Positions 51,153-61,038 are shown, counted from the stretch's first letter. The stretch: DNA of 64,000 nt from Ascidiimonas meishanensis (GCF_037782385.1 NZ_JBBEXD010000014.1:21874-85873), one strand, 5' to 3'. A program made the numbers and translations. The notes: generated by a model not told the origin, from the letters alone.

Positions 51153-52283
51153 ATGAAATTTGAATTAAAAGCCACAGATAAAGAAAGCAAGGCGAGAGCT
51201 GGAGTTGTTACCACAGATCACGGAACGATTGAAACTCCTATTTTTATGCCAGTAGGTACCGTAGGAACTGTCAAGGGAGTGCATCAACGTGAGTTAAAAG
51301 AGGACATAAATCCGGATATTATTTTAGGAAACACCTATCATCTTTATTTAAGACCTCAAACCAAAATATTAGAAAAAGCGGGTGGACTTCACAAATTTAT
51401 AGGTTGGGATAGAAATATTCTCACCGATAGTGGAGGATATCAAGTGTATTCACTTTCTGCAAATAGGAAAATCAAAGAAGAAGGTGTAAAGTTTAAGTCA
51501 CATATAGACGGTTCTTATCATGTATTTACGCCCGAAAATGTTATGGATATTCAACGAACTATTGGGGCTGATATCATCATGGCATTTGACGAATGTACTC
51601 CGTATCCATGTGATTACAACTATGCTAAAAGGTCTATGCATATGACTCATCGTTGGCTAGAAAGATGTATTGATCATTTTGAAAAAACACCTCCTAAATA
51701 TGGATATGAGCAAACGCTTTTTCCTATTGTACAAGGCTCTGTTTATAAAGACTTACGTTTGCAATCTGCGGAGTATATTGCTTCTAAAAATGCAGAAGGC
51801 AATGCCATAGGAGGACTTTCTGTTGGAGAACCGGCAGAAGAAATGTACGCCATGACAGAAGTGGTTTGCTCAGTACTCCCAGAAGATAAGCCAAGATATT
51901 TAATGGGCGTGGGAACTCCCATAAATATTTTGGAGAATATAGCGCTAGGAATTGATATGTTTGATTGTGTGATGCCTACCAGGAATGCTAGAAATGGAAT
52001 GCTTTTTACTGCCAATGGAACCATTAACATTAAGAATAAGAAATGGGAAGACGACTTTTCTCCTATTGATGAGTCTGATATTACTTTTGTCGATACGCAA
52101 TATTCAAAAGCCTATTTAAGACATTTATTTACTGTAAATGAATTATTGGGTAAACAAATTGCTACCATCCACAATCTTGGATTTTACCTTTGGTTGGTTC
52201 GTGAAGCCAGAAAGCATATCTTAGCAGGCGATTTTTACAAATGGAAGCAAGTAATGGTTAAACAAATGGATAAAAGGTTATAG
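51153..52283 (+). CDS. tgt: tRNA-guanine transglycosylase, zinc cysteines replaced
   Basis: The 376-residue enzyme exchanges guanine for preQ1 in tRNA wobble positions (queuosine synthesis). The active site is clear: ILTDSGGYQVYSLSANRKI, ADIIMAFDECTPYP and IGGLSVGEP. The region that in E. coli TGT holds the three zinc cysteines (CDCYTC before RNYSRAYLRHL) reads SDITFVDTQYSKAYLRHL here, so all three Cys are lost, while the fourth ligand His (ATIHNLGFY) remains. It overlaps nothing; its TAG is directly followed by the GTG start of the permease gene. Confidence 0.95.
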   Translation: MKFELKATDKESKARAGVVTTDHGTIETPIFMPVGTVGTVKGVHQRELKEDINPDIILGNTYHLYLRPQTKILEKAGGLHKFIGWDRNILTDSGGYQVYSLSANRKIKEEGVKFKSHIDGSYHVFTPENVMDIQRTIGADIIMAFDECTPYPCDYNYAKRSMHMTHRWLERCIDHFEKTPPKYGYEQTLFPIVQGSVYKDLRLQSAEYIASKNAEGNAIGGLSVGEPAEEMYAMTEVVCSVLPEDKPRYLMGVGTPINILENIALGIDMFDCVMPTRNARNGMLFTANGTINIKNKKWEDDFSPIDESDITFVDTQYSKAYLRHLFTVNELLGKQIATIHNLGFYLWLVREARKHILAGDFYKWKQVMVKQMDKRL

Positions 52284-53360
52284 GTGAAAATTATTGATGC
52301 ATACATATTAAAAAGATACCTCGCTACTTTTTTCGTAATGCTTTTGCTTTTTATTCCTATTGGAATCATGATTGATGTTTCCGAAAAGGTAGATAAAATG
52401 ATTGAGAGAGAAGTACCTTTTGCGAAAATTGCATCGTACTATTTTGACTTTACTTTTTATTTTGCCAATTTTCTTTTTCCAATTTTTTTGTTCCTTTCGG
52501 TCATTTGGTTCACTTCAAAACTGGCTAATAATACAGAGATTATAGCTATTCTAAGTTCTGGAATCTCATTTACTAGATTTCTAAAACCTTATTTAATTGG
52601 GGCCGGTATTGTGGCGGTTTTAGCTTTTGTAATGGGAATGTTTATTGTACCATCTGCAAGTAAAGGGTATAATGAATTTAGATATAAATATCTTAAAAAA
52701 AATGCCAAAGACAGAGAAACCACTAACTTATTTAATCAGTTAAATGATAATGATTTTATCTATGTAAGTAGTTTTGAACCAAATAATAAAATAGGGTACA
52801 ATTTCACTTTAGAACATTTTGAAGGCACACAATTAAAGTATAAACTTTCAGCAAAAAATATACGCTGGGTAGAGAAAGACAGTACCTATAGATTGTCTTC
52901 TTACACAAAACGTATAATAGGGGAAAAGAACGATTCTGTGATTAACCTGAGACGTAAAGACACGCTATTTACTTTTAACCTAGATGATTTAACACCCGTT
53001 TCTTATATAGCAGAAACTAAAAATTTGTTTGAGTTGACTTCTTTTATTGAAAAAGAGAAGCGAAAAGGATCTAGTAATGTGGCAAGATATCAGTTAGTGC
53101 TATACAGAAGGTGGAGCCTTCCAATAGCGGCATTTATTTTAACTATTATTGCCGTATCTGTATCTTCAATGAAAAGAAGAGGTGGAATGGGAGTGAATCT
53201 TGCGCTTGGAATCTTTATAGCATTCATTTTTATTTTTTTCGACAAGGTTTTTGGTACTATGGCAGAACGCGCTGGTTTTTCTCCATTACTTGCCGTCATC
53301 TTACCTAATGCCATCTTTGGGGCTTTAGCAATTTATCTGCTGCGAAATGCAAAACGATGA
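52284..53360 (+). CDS. LptF/LptG-family permease
   Basis: The 358-residue inner-membrane protein has three N-terminal helices (about 10-115), a soluble periplasmic domain and three C-terminal helices (about 275-355). This is the YjgP/YjgQ layout of the lipopolysaccharide exporter. The start is GTG 52284, immediately after the tgt stop, giving MKIIDAYILKRYLATF, the usual start of the family. Together with LptB and LptA/C genes elsewhere it would move LPS to the outer membrane. Confidence 0.9.
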   Translation: MKIIDAYILKRYLATFFVMLLLFIPIGIMIDVSEKVDKMIEREVPFAKIASYYFDFTFYFANFLFPIFLFLSVIWFTSKLANNTEIIAILSSGISFTRFLKPYLIGAGIVAVLAFVMGMFIVPSASKGYNEFRYKYLKKNAKDRETTNLFNQLNDNDFIYVSSFEPNNKIGYNFTLEHFEGTQLKYKLSAKNIRWVEKDSTYRLSSYTKRIIGEKNDSVINLRRKDTLFTFNLDDLTPVSYIAETKNLFELTSFIEKEKRKGSSNVARYQLVLYRRWSLPIAAFILTIIAVSVSSMKRRGGMGVNLALGIFIAFIFIFFDKVFGTMAERAGFSPLLAVILPNAIFGALAIYLLRNAKR

Positions 53361-54240
53361 TCTAAAAAATTACTTACACCTTCACCTAATTGTATTTCTG
53401 TGGGGGTTTACAGCCATTTTGGGTGCCTTAATAAGTATAGAAGCACTACCACTGGTTTGGTACCGAATGCTAATGGCCTCTATTCTAATTGGTTTTTATA
53501 TCCTGATAAGAAAAATATCAATAAAAGTACCTTGGAGAACGCTCATATTGTTTATTCTTGGCGGAATTTTGATCGCATTACACTGGGTAACCTTTTTTGG
53601 TGCTATAAAGACCTCTAATGTTTCTATTACTTTAGCCATGATGTCTACAGGCTCTTTTTTTACAGCCATATTGGAGCCTATATGGTATAAACGAAGGGTT
53701 ATTTGGTACGAAATTATATTTGGTTTGATCGTTATCGTAGGGCTATATATTATCTTTAAAGTAGAAGGAGAATATGTATATGGAATTGTACTCGCTTTAA
53801 TTTCTGCATTTCTTTCGGCGCTATTTTCTTTATTGAATGGGAAACTGGTAAAAGAACAAAAACCTTCTGTGATCTCGCTATATGAACTGTTTTCCGGAAC
53901 CTTGTTTTTATCGGTATTTCTTTTATTTAAAGGAAGTTTTACGGCCCAATTTTTTACAATATCCATTTCAGATTGGTCCTATCTTTTTATCCTTGCTTCA
54001 GTGAGCACTGCATATGCCTTTATAGCATCAGTTAAAATCATGAAATTTATTAGTCCATACACCGTAATGCTCACTATAAATATGGAGCCGGTTTACGGGA
54101 TACTTTTAGCCTTTTTTATTCTTGGTGATTCAGAAAGAATGGATTCTGGTTTTTATATTGGTGCTGTGGTCATACTAGCCACTGTTATTGCTAATGGAAT
54201 TTTGAAGTATCGTTTAAAAAAGAAAAGTGCATCTTTCTAG
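53347..54240 (+). CDS. EamA/RhaT-family transporter (DMT superfamily)
   Basis: The 297-residue protein has about ten membrane helices with two EamA repeats (LHLIVFLWGFTAILGALIS at the start; AFLSALFSLLNGKLV in the second half). It probably exports a small metabolite; the substrate is unknown. It starts 14 bases inside the lptF/G-like gene, so the two are translationally coupled. Confidence 0.87.
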   Translation: MQNDDLKNYLHLHLIVFLWGFTAILGALISIEALPLVWYRMLMASILIGFYILIRKISIKVPWRTLILFILGGILIALHWVTFFGAIKTSNVSITLAMMSTGSFFTAILEPIWYKRRVIWYEIIFGLIVIVGLYIIFKVEGEYVYGIVLALISAFLSALFSLLNGKLVKEQKPSVISLYELFSGTLFLSVFLLFKGSFTAQFFTISISDWSYLFILASVSTAYAFIASVKIMKFISPYTVMLTINMEPVYGILLAFFILGDSERMDSGFYIGAVVILATVIANGILKYRLKKKSASF

Positions 54241-54295
54241 TAGTACCATTTAATGTTTTATATTTGTTCTTAATAAATACTAACAGCGAAAACTA

Positions 54296-55249
54296 ATGGA
54301 ATACCTCGATTTTGAATTACCCATTAAAGAACTTGAAGATCAATTAGATAAGTGTAAAATCATTGGTGAAGAGAGTGATATTGATGTAACTGGTACTTGC
54401 AAGCAAATTGAGAAGAAGTTAACAGAAACCAAAAAAGGAATCTATAAAAATCTTACCGCTTGGCAACGTGTACAGTTATCTAGACATCCATCCAGACCCT
54501 ATACACTTGATTATATAAAAGCTTTAGCGGGAGATACCTTTCTGGAGCTTCACGGAGACCGAGGAGTTAAAGATGACAAAGCCATGATAGGTGGCTTAGG
54601 TAAAATTGGCGATCAAAGTTACATGTTTATTGGGCAACAAAAAGGGTTTAATACCAAGACAAGACAGTATCGTAATTTTGGAATGGCGAATCCTGAGGGT
54701 TATCGCAAGGCACTTCGATTAATGAAATCGGCCGAAAAGTTTGGTATCCCAGTTGTATGCTTTATTGATACCCCTGGAGCATATCCAGGTATTGAGGCAG
54801 AAGAACGAGGACAAGGTGAAGCCATAGCAAGGAATATTCTTGAGATGACACGTTTAAAAGTGCCAATAATTGTGATTATTGTTGGAGAAGGTGCATCAGG
54901 TGGGGCGCTTGGTATTGGTGTAGGTGACAAGGTGATGATGTTAGAAAATACATGGTATTCTGTGATTTCTCCTGAGTCATGCTCCTCTATTCTATGGAGA
55001 AGTTGGGAATATAAAGAACAGGCAGCCGATGCATTAAAGCTTACGGCACCAGATATGAAAAAAATGCATCTTATTGACGAAATCATCAAAGAACCACTTG
55101 GTGGTGCACATTATGATAGAAATACAACCTTCACTACAGTTCAAAAGGTCATTACAGATGTTTACGAAGATTTAAAAAAGTTATCACCAAAAGAATTAGT
55201 CAAACAGCGAATGGATAAATATGCTCAAATGGGGGTATTTAGAGGATGA
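54296..55249 (+). CDS. accA: Acetyl-CoA carboxylase carboxyltransferase subunit alpha
   Basis: The 317-residue subunit joins with AccD to transfer carboxyl from biotin to acetyl-CoA in fatty acid synthesis. Recognised from the N-terminal YLDFELPIKELEDQLDKCK, the RDGDRGVKDDKAMIGG block, IDTPGAYPGIEAEERGQGEAIARN and GEGASGGALGIGVGD. It has its own terminator. Confidence 0.96.
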   Translation: MEYLDFELPIKELEDQLDKCKIIGEESDIDVTGTCKQIEKKLTETKKGIYKNLTAWQRVQLSRHPSRPYTLDYIKALAGDTFLELHGDRGVKDDKAMIGGLGKIGDQSYMFIGQQKGFNTKTRQYRNFGMANPEGYRKALRLMKSAEKFGIPVVCFIDTPGAYPGIEAEERGQGEAIARNILEMTRLKVPIIVIIVGEGASGGALGIGVGDKVMMLENTWYSVISPESCSSILWRSWEYKEQAADALKLTAPDMKKMHLIDEIIKEPLGGAHYDRNTTFTTVQKVITDVYEDLKKLSPKELVKQRMDKYAQMGVFRG

Positions 55250-55274
55250 TCTGTTCAAAATAATAGATATACTG

Positions 55275-55306
55275 AAAACCGAAGTATTTTACTTCGGTTT
55301 TTTTTG
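55275..55306 (+). terminator. Rho-independent terminator after accA
   Basis: An 11-bp stem (AAAACCGAAGT with ACTTCGGTTTT) has a 5-base loop and is followed by a T-run. Confidence 0.9.
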
Positions 55307-55416
55307 GTTATTAACAATAAAAATGATTTATTAACAATCTAATTGTTGAAGAGTCGTTAACTAAGTACTCCGTTAAAAAAGATGTTGAAGCATATTAATT
55401 AGCTATTTTCGCAGTC

Positions 55417-56964
55417 ATGGAAAACACCAAATCAATTGTAAATCTCAAAACAGATAGAAGTAGCCTAATCAATCTTGAAAGAGGTAAGATACCTCCTCAA
55501 GCAATTGATTTAGAGGAGGTTGCTTTAGGGGCAATGTTAATTGATAAAAAAGGAGTTGATGAGGTAATAGACATTTTACATCCAGAAGTTTTTTATAAGG
55601 AAGCGCATAAGCATATCTATGAAGCGATTGTGAAGCTTTTTGAAAATTCAGAACCTATTGATTTATTAACTGTTTCTGCTCAACTAAAGAAAGAAAAAAA
55701 ACTTGATTTAATTGGGGGGGACTTTTATTTAATACAACTAACCCAAAAAGTAGCTTCATCGGCGCATATAGAGTTTCACGCCCGTATTATACTTCAAAAG
55801 TTTATTCAAAGAAGATTAATTCAAATCTCGAGTGAAATTATTGAAGCTTCATATGATGAAACTACAGATGTTTTTGATTTACTGGATACTGCAGAATCCA
55901 AATTATATGAAGTAACTCAAGGGAATATCAAAAAATCTTCAGAAACAGCACAAAGCCTCGTTATTCAGGCCAAAAAGAAAATAGAGGAGATTTCTAATAA
56001 AGAGGGGCTAAGTGGAATACCTTCTGGTTTTGATAAACTAGATAAACTTACCTCAGGTTGGCAGCCAAGTGATTTAGTTATTATAGCTGCGCGTCCTGGT
56101 ATGGGTAAAACTGCTTTTGTGCTTTCTATGGCAAGAAATATTGCCGTAAATTCAAATATACCCGTTGCTGTATTTTCATTAGAAATGGCATCAGTTCAGT
56201 TAATTACTCGTTTAATTTCATCCGAAACCGGACTTTCTTCCGAAAAATTACGAACTGGGAAGTTAGAAAAGCACGAATGGGAGCAGTTAAATGTAAAGGT
56301 AAAAGGTTTAGAAAAAGCACCTTTATTTATTGATGATACTCCATCTTTATCTATTTTTGACCTTAGAGCTAAGGCAAGAAGGCTTTCCTCTCAGCATGGT
56401 ATTAAAATGATTGTAATTGATTATTTACAGTTAATGACCGCTGGAGGATCTCAAAAAGGGGGCAATAGGGAACAAGAGATATCTTCAATTTCTAGAAACC
56501 TTAAAGCACTGGCAAAAGAGTTAAATGTACCGGTAATTGCACTCTCTCAATTATCAAGGGCAGTAGAAACCAGAGGAGGTAGCAAACGTCCATTATTATC
56601 TGATTTAAGAGAATCTGGTGCAATAGAACAAGATGCAGATATAGTATCTTTTATATATAGACCTGAATACTATAAAATTGAAGAGTGGGACGATGAAGAA
56701 AGAACACCTACTCAAGGACAGGCAGAATTTATAGTTGCCAAGCATAGAAATGGCGGTTTAGATAATATTAGGTTAAAATTTATTGGACAATTAGGTAAAT
56801 TCGATAATTTAGATGACTTTGATTCTCCGTTTGAATTTCAATCTAAGATGAATGATGGGGAGGAGAATCCGTTTTTAACTAAGAATTTACCAAGTGCAGA
56901 TGAAGCTTTTGGAAGTTCAATGAATGATGAATTTGATCCTGATGATAACGAAGTACCTTTTTAA
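55417..56964 (+). CDS. dnaB: Replicative DNA helicase DnaB
   Basis: The 515-residue hexameric helicase unwinds DNA at the replication fork. The N-terminal domain (IPPQAIDLEEVALGAMLID) is followed by a linker. The RecA-like ATPase has Walker A ARPGMGKT (residues near 230) and the DnaB motifs VFSLEMASVQL and VIDYLQLM. The C-terminal tail is acidic (NDEFDPDDNEVPF). No intein is present. The next gene starts inside its 3' end. Confidence 0.95.
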   Translation: MENTKSIVNLKTDRSSLINLERGKIPPQAIDLEEVALGAMLIDKKGVDEVIDILHPEVFYKEAHKHIYEAIVKLFENSEPIDLLTVSAQLKKEKKLDLIGGDFYLIQLTQKVASSAHIEFHARIILQKFIQRRLIQISSEIIEASYDETTDVFDLLDTAESKLYEVTQGNIKKSSETAQSLVIQAKKKIEEISNKEGLSGIPSGFDKLDKLTSGWQPSDLVIIAARPGMGKTAFVLSMARNIAVNSNIPVAVFSLEMASVQLITRLISSETGLSSEKLRTGKLEKHEWEQLNVKVKGLEKAPLFIDDTPSLSIFDLRAKARRLSSQHGIKMIVIDYLQLMTAGGSQKGGNREQEISSISRNLKALAKELNVPVIALSQLSRAVETRGGSKRPLLSDLRESGAIEQDADIVSFIYRPEYYKIEEWDDEERTPTQGQAEFIVAKHRNGGLDNIRLKFIGQLGKFDNLDDFDSPFEFQSKMNDGEENPFLTKNLPSADEAFGSSMNDEFDPDDNEVPF

Positions 56965-58252
56965 AACTCGAGTTTACAACCACAGTAATCAATTAAAAAA
57001 ATACTGCTTTATACTGCTTTTTTTAATTAGCAGTTTACCGGTCTTTGCATCTTATATTTTAATCCCAATGGATGCAGAGTCGCAAAAGAACCATTTAAAA
57101 GCCTATGGCCTTACGTATTGGATTTTAAATAAACAATTAAAAGTCAAATGGCTGCTTAATTATCGTGGTGGTTCTTTTCTGCTGCCAGATGAAGAAGAAA
57201 TTAGAAAAGAATGTCAGATTAGAGGTGTTTCCTTTGAATTGCTTTCCAATGCAAAAACGGAAACTATATTGGCACAAATTGAAAGTCCCTCCCAAAATCA
57301 GGAAGCTGTTGTATTAGAAAAAGCACCAAAAATCGCAGTGTATTCACCAAAAGGCAATCAGCCTTGGGATGACGCCGTTACTATGGTGTTAACGTATGCT
57401 GAAATACCTTACGCTGTAATCTATGATGAAGAGGTGCTAAAAGACGGATTGCTTCTTTATGATTGGTTGCATTTGCATCACGAAGATTTTACAGGTCAAT
57501 ATGGAAAATTTTATGGAGCCTATCGTGCTGCTCCCTGGTATATGGCTGAAAAAAAACGAGCTGAAGCCTTGGCTTTTAAACTAGGGTATACAAAGGTTTC
57601 TGAGGAGAAAAGAGCAGTAGCACTTAAAATAAGAGATTACGTAATAGGTGGAGGCTTTATGTTTGCAATGTGTTCTGCTACAGACAGTTTTGATATTGCA
57701 TTAGCTGCTGTGGATGTAGATATTTGTGAGCCCATGTTTGACGGCGACCCTTCAGAACCAAATTATCAAACCAAAATTGATTATACCAATACTTTTGCAT
57801 TTACCAATTTTATTTTAGAAAGAAATCCTAATAGATATGAATTCTCTTCTATTGATATGACGGAAAGGAGAAGTATCCCCAAAGAGAGTGATTATTTTAC
57901 TTTAATGGATTTTTCTGCGAAGTGGGATCCGGTACCCACTATGTTGTGCCAAAATCATACTGCATTAGTAAAAGGCTTTATGGGCCAGACCACAAGTTTT
58001 GCAAGAGATCAGGTAAAATCTACAGTCTTGGTATTAGGTGAAAACCGCCTAAATAATGAAGCACGCTATATCCATGGAATTCGTGGAAAAGGTTTTTTTA
58101 CTTTTTATGGAGGGCATGATCCAGAAGATTATCAGCATCGGGTAGGGGATCCTAAAACGGAATTAGAATTACATCCGGCATCTCCAGGATATCGCTTAAT
58201 ACTTAATAACGTATTATTTCCAGCTGCTCGTAAAAAGAAACAAAAAACATGA
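56942..58252 (+). CDS. Secreted conserved protein, often called asparagine synthetase B
   Basis: ATG 56942 (MITKYLFKTR) is likely; ATG 56924 and 56927 are further inside dnaB. The product is about 436 residues with a membrane segment near residue 20-35 (YCFILLFLISSLPVFASY), consistent with a signal peptide. It is found in Bacteroidota under the name asparagine synthetase B, but the N-terminal glutaminase Cys and the synthetase P-loop are not visible. The IPMDAESQKNHLKAYGLTYW and GRAAPWYMAEKKR regions are the conserved parts. A periplasmic role is more likely than asparagine synthesis. It overlaps dnaB by 23 bases. Confidence 0.7.
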   Translation: MITKYLFKTRVYNHSNQLKKYCFILLFLISSLPVFASYILIPMDAESQKNHLKAYGLTYWILNKQLKVKWLLNYRGGSFLLPDEEEIRKECQIRGVSFELLSNAKTETILAQIESPSQNQEAVVLEKAPKIAVYSPKGNQPWDDAVTMVLTYAEIPYAVIYDEEVLKDGLLLYDWLHLHHEDFTGQYGKFYGAYRAAPWYMAEKKRAEALAFKLGYTKVSEEKRAVALKIRDYVIGGGFMFAMCSATDSFDIALAAVDVDICEPMFDGDPSEPNYQTKIDYTNTFAFTNFILERNPNRYEFSSIDMTERRSIPKESDYFTLMDFSAKWDPVPTMLCQNHTALVKGFMGQTTSFARDQVKSTVLVLGENRLNNEARYIHGIRGKGFFTFYGGHDPEDYQHRVGDPKTELELHPASPGYRLILNNVLFPAARKKKQKT

Positions 58253-58311
58253 TGCATACTAATATCACTGACGTCTCTAAATTGATATCTCAATCTATTT
58301 GATAATTTTCA

Positions 58312-58734
58312 ATGAAATTTCACCAACATTCAATTGTGCTTAAACCTAGAAATAGAGGTTTCCATTTAATCACAGAAGAAGTTTTAAAAGCATGTCCTGA
58401 AATTCAAACAATTACTATTGGGCAATTACATGTATTCATTAAACATACTTCCGCAAGCCTTACAATTAATGAAAATGCAGATGCTACGGTAAGGGAAGAT
58501 TTTGAAAGTAATTTTAATACATTAATACCAGAGAATGCACCCTATTACAAGCATATTTATGAAGGTGCAGATGATATGCCCGCACATATAAAAGCTTCCC
58601 TTTTAGGAAATTCAATAAATATTCCTATTACTAATGGTATTCTTAATCTGGGAACGTGGCAAGGAATCTACTTAGGAGAACATAGAAATAATGGAGGATC
58701 AAGATCATTAATAATCACTATTTTTGGATCTTAA
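58312..58734 (+). CDS. YjbQ-family protein (secondary thiamine-phosphate synthase type)
   Basis: The 140-residue protein matches UPF0047/YjbQ: IGQLHVFIKHTSASLTINENAD and YKHIYEGADDMPAHIKASLLGNS with TWQGIYLGEHR. In E. coli, YjbQ complements a thiamine-phosphate synthase defect, but its true role is unsettled. It is a single domain, cytosolic. Confidence 0.9.
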   Translation: MKFHQHSIVLKPRNRGFHLITEEVLKACPEIQTITIGQLHVFIKHTSASLTINENADATVREDFESNFNTLIPENAPYYKHIYEGADDMPAHIKASLLGNSINIPITNGILNLGTWQGIYLGEHRNNGGSRSLIITIFGS

Positions 58735-58788
58735 TTAAAGAATTTGGAGTAGAAATCCCCTTTAACTTATGCACATTTCAAACCTAAT

Positions 58789-59337
58789 TTATTCATTGAA
58801 ATGAGTCTCTTTAATCCAATCAGTTTTCTTTAATTCATACCAATTACAGAGGGTATCTTCGTGGTAAAAGGTTTCTGTAGATTTCAGTCCTATTTTTTGA
58901 AGTATTTTATTAGAACCAATATTATTTACATCAGCAGCAGCACCTATTTTTTCTAATTTCAATTGGTCAAATCCATATTGTAATGATGCCAATGCCGTTT
59001 CGGTACCGATACCTTGGCCCCAATATTTTTTGCGTAATCGGTATCCTAAGTCGTAATAATCAAATCCTTTCCTTAATTTTCGCTCATATTTTAAACCAGT
59101 CCACCCCACAAAGTCATTTGTTTTTTTATTAATTATTGCCCATCTGCCCATACCATATTCTTCGTATTGAGATCTAACAGACATAATAATTTTTTTAGCT
59201 TCTTCTAATGTTTGAATAGGTTTATTGCCCAAATACCTGTGTACTTCAGCATCAGAATCTAAGGCAAACATACCAGATGCGTCTCCCATTACGAGATCCC
59301 TAATAAGAAATCTTTCTGTTTCCATATGAATTTTCAT
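58789..59337 (-). CDS. GNAT-family N-acetyltransferase
   Basis: The 182-residue protein (or 178 from METERF) matches GNAT enzymes: RFLIRDLVMGDASGMFALD, DYYDLGYRLRKKYWGQGIGTETALASL as acetyl-CoA loop, and AAADVNNIGSNKIL. A RimL-like enzyme whose target is unknown. It is the second GNAT of the window and resembles the one at 25071 only in family. Confidence 0.87.
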   Translation of the reverse strand: MKIHMETERFLIRDLVMGDASGMFALDSDAEVHRYLGNKPIQTLEEAKKIIMSVRSQYEEYGMGRWAIINKKTNDFVGWTGLKYERKLRKGFDYYDLGYRLRKKYWGQGIGTETALASLQYGFDQLKLEKIGAAADVNNIGSNKILQKIGLKSTETFYHEDTLCNWYELKKTDWIKETHFNE

Positions 59338-59448
59338 AACGAACTAAGTATTAAATAAGGATTATGAGTTTTAATAAACTAAAAGTAAAGAGAAGTTTTA
59401 AATTTTTGGGTAAGATGAATCACGTTTAGACAACTAAGTATTGAAAGG

Positions 59449-60255
59449 TTAGTTTATGGCTGTGATTAATTTCTCTAAAACCCGTTCTACTCCATAATCA
59501 TCATTACTCGTCGTATGGTAATTGGCTATTTTTTTTACATTGGAATGCGCATTTTCCATCGCGTAGCTAAAATGACCAAGTTGTAGCATTTCTAGATCAT
59601 TATTATAATCTCCAAAAACCATAGTTTGAGAGCTGTTAATTCCTAGTTTTTGTTGAATCAGTCTTAATGCATTCCCTTTATTAGCCATTGGATGTGAAAT
59701 GTCTAACCAATTAAGTCCTGAAACTTTTACTTGATAATTATCTTCAAACTGTTTAATTTTAGGATAGATATGATTTTCAGAATTTTCAAAATGATAACTT
59801 GCAATTTTAAGGAACAGATCATCTTTAACTTTGGTTAGATCTTCTACGATTTGATACTTATGATAGTATTCGCTAAATACGTCAATAAACGGTTTATTTC
59901 TGGTTTCAATATAGGCACTATCTCTACCGCATAGAACAATATATACTCCTGGAATTTTCCTCAATGTTTTGATAAAGCTATTGATTTTAATGGATGAGAG
60001 ATGATGAATTAATAACTGTTTATCTTGCTTTTTTGCAATCCCACCATTTTCTGCAATTATGGTAATATCATCTTTAATTATTTTTAATTTATCAATAATA
60101 CTATAGTACTGTCTTCCGCTAGCTGCAATAAACTCAATGTTTTTTTTAGACATAAGATTAAATAATTCAAAGAATCTTTTACTGACTTGCCCTTTTGAAT
60201 TCAAAAGAGTGCCGTCCATGTCAGCTACTACTAATTTTACGTTTTCTAGATTCAT
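59449..60255 (-). CDS. HAD-family Cof-type phosphatase
   Basis: The 268-residue protein has the HAD motif I DMDGTLLNSKGQVS at residues 12-25 and motif IV GDYNNDLEMLQLG near residue 215, with a Cof-type cap. It probably dephosphorylates a sugar phosphate or other metabolite; the substrate is unknown. It is on the same strand as rplT and separate from it by about 110 bases with a terminator between. Confidence 0.9.
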   Translation of the reverse strand: MNLENVKLVVADMDGTLLNSKGQVSKRFFELFNLMSKKNIEFIAASGRQYYSIIDKLKIIKDDITIIAENGGIAKKQDKQLLIHHLSSIKINSFIKTLRKIPGVYIVLCGRDSAYIETRNKPFIDVFSEYYHKYQIVEDLTKVKDDLFLKIASYHFENSENHIYPKIKQFEDNYQVKVSGLNWLDISHPMANKGNALRLIQQKLGINSSQTMVFGDYNNDLEMLQLGHFSYAMENAHSNVKKIANYHTTSNDDYGVERVLEKLITAIN

Positions 60256-60312
60256 ATAGGAGTTTAAAATAGAATTATTGTTTTATAAATAGTATAAATT
60301 GATTACAAATTA

Positions 60313-60340
60313 AAAATCCGGCACATAGAGTACCGGATTT
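60313..60340 (-). terminator. Terminator after rplT
   Basis: AAATCCGGTA/TGCCGGATTT stem (read on the minus strand) with a 7-base loop, followed by TTT. It closes the thrS-infC-rpmI-rplT operon. Confidence 0.8.
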
Positions 60341-60366
60341 AATAAGCGAAATATAGTGTTAAACGT

Positions 60367-60711
60367 TTATTTTACTTTCTCAACTACTGCTTTGAATGCA
60401 TCTGGGTGATTCATAGCTAAATCTGCAAGAACTTTTCTATTAAGTTCAATATTATTAGCTTTTACTTTTCCCATAAATTGTGAATAAGACATTCCGTGTA
60501 ATCTTGCACCAGCATTAATACGGGTGATCCAAAGAGCACGAAAAGTTCTTTTTTTGTTTCTGCGATCTCTGTAAGAGTAAAGCATTGCTTTTTCAACAGC
60601 GTTTTTAGCTACCGTCCAAACGTTTTTACGACGACCAAAATATCCTTTGGCCTGCTTCATTATTTTTTTTCTTCTTGCCCGTGAAGCTACGGAGTTTACT
60701 GATCTTGGCAT
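60367..60711 (-). CDS. rplT: 50S ribosomal protein L20
   Basis: The 114-residue protein has PRSVNSVASRARRKKIMKQAKGYFGRR, KNVWTVAKNAVEKAMLYSYRDRRNKKR and a C-terminal helix. It binds 23S rRNA early in 50S assembly, and in some bacteria represses its own operon. It lies 102 bases after rpmI. Confidence 0.97.
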   Translation of the reverse strand: MPRSVNSVASRARRKKIMKQAKGYFGRRKNVWTVAKNAVEKAMLYSYRDRRNKKRTFRALWITRINAGARLHGMSYSQFMGKVKANNIELNRKVLADLAMNHPDAFKAVVEKVK

Positions 60712-60813
60712 AATTTTTAATTTTTTGTAGCAGGCGGCAATTTTTACGCTTTATTAGCATTTTTCAGCTAGCCTGACTCCATGGTTTTTTAATTAATTGA
60801 ACCTACTTGACAA

Positions 60814-61011
60814 TTACTTTAATCGTAATTGTTCTAAAACACTATTCTCATCATGTGGGTGTACCAATGTAGAGTGTGTTAAAGCTAGCTTACGCTTTTT
60901 TGACTTTTTTGTCAGAATATGACTTTTGAAAGCGTGCTTTCTTTTGATTTTACCAGAACCTGTAAGCTTAAAACGCTTCTTAGCACTGGATTTTGTTTTC
61001 ATTTTAGGCAT
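60814..61011 (-). CDS. rpmI: 50S ribosomal protein L35
   Basis: The 65-residue basic protein starts with MPKMKTKSSAKKRFKLTGSG and has KHAFKSHILTKKSKKRK in the middle; it matches L35. It is 27 bases after infC and in the operon with rplT. Confidence 0.95.
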   Translation of the reverse strand: MPKMKTKSSAKKRFKLTGSGKIKRKHAFKSHILTKKSKKRKLALTHSTLVHPHDENSVLEQLRLK

Positions 61012-61038
61012 TTCTTCCTTAGTATTAAATTACTTCGC

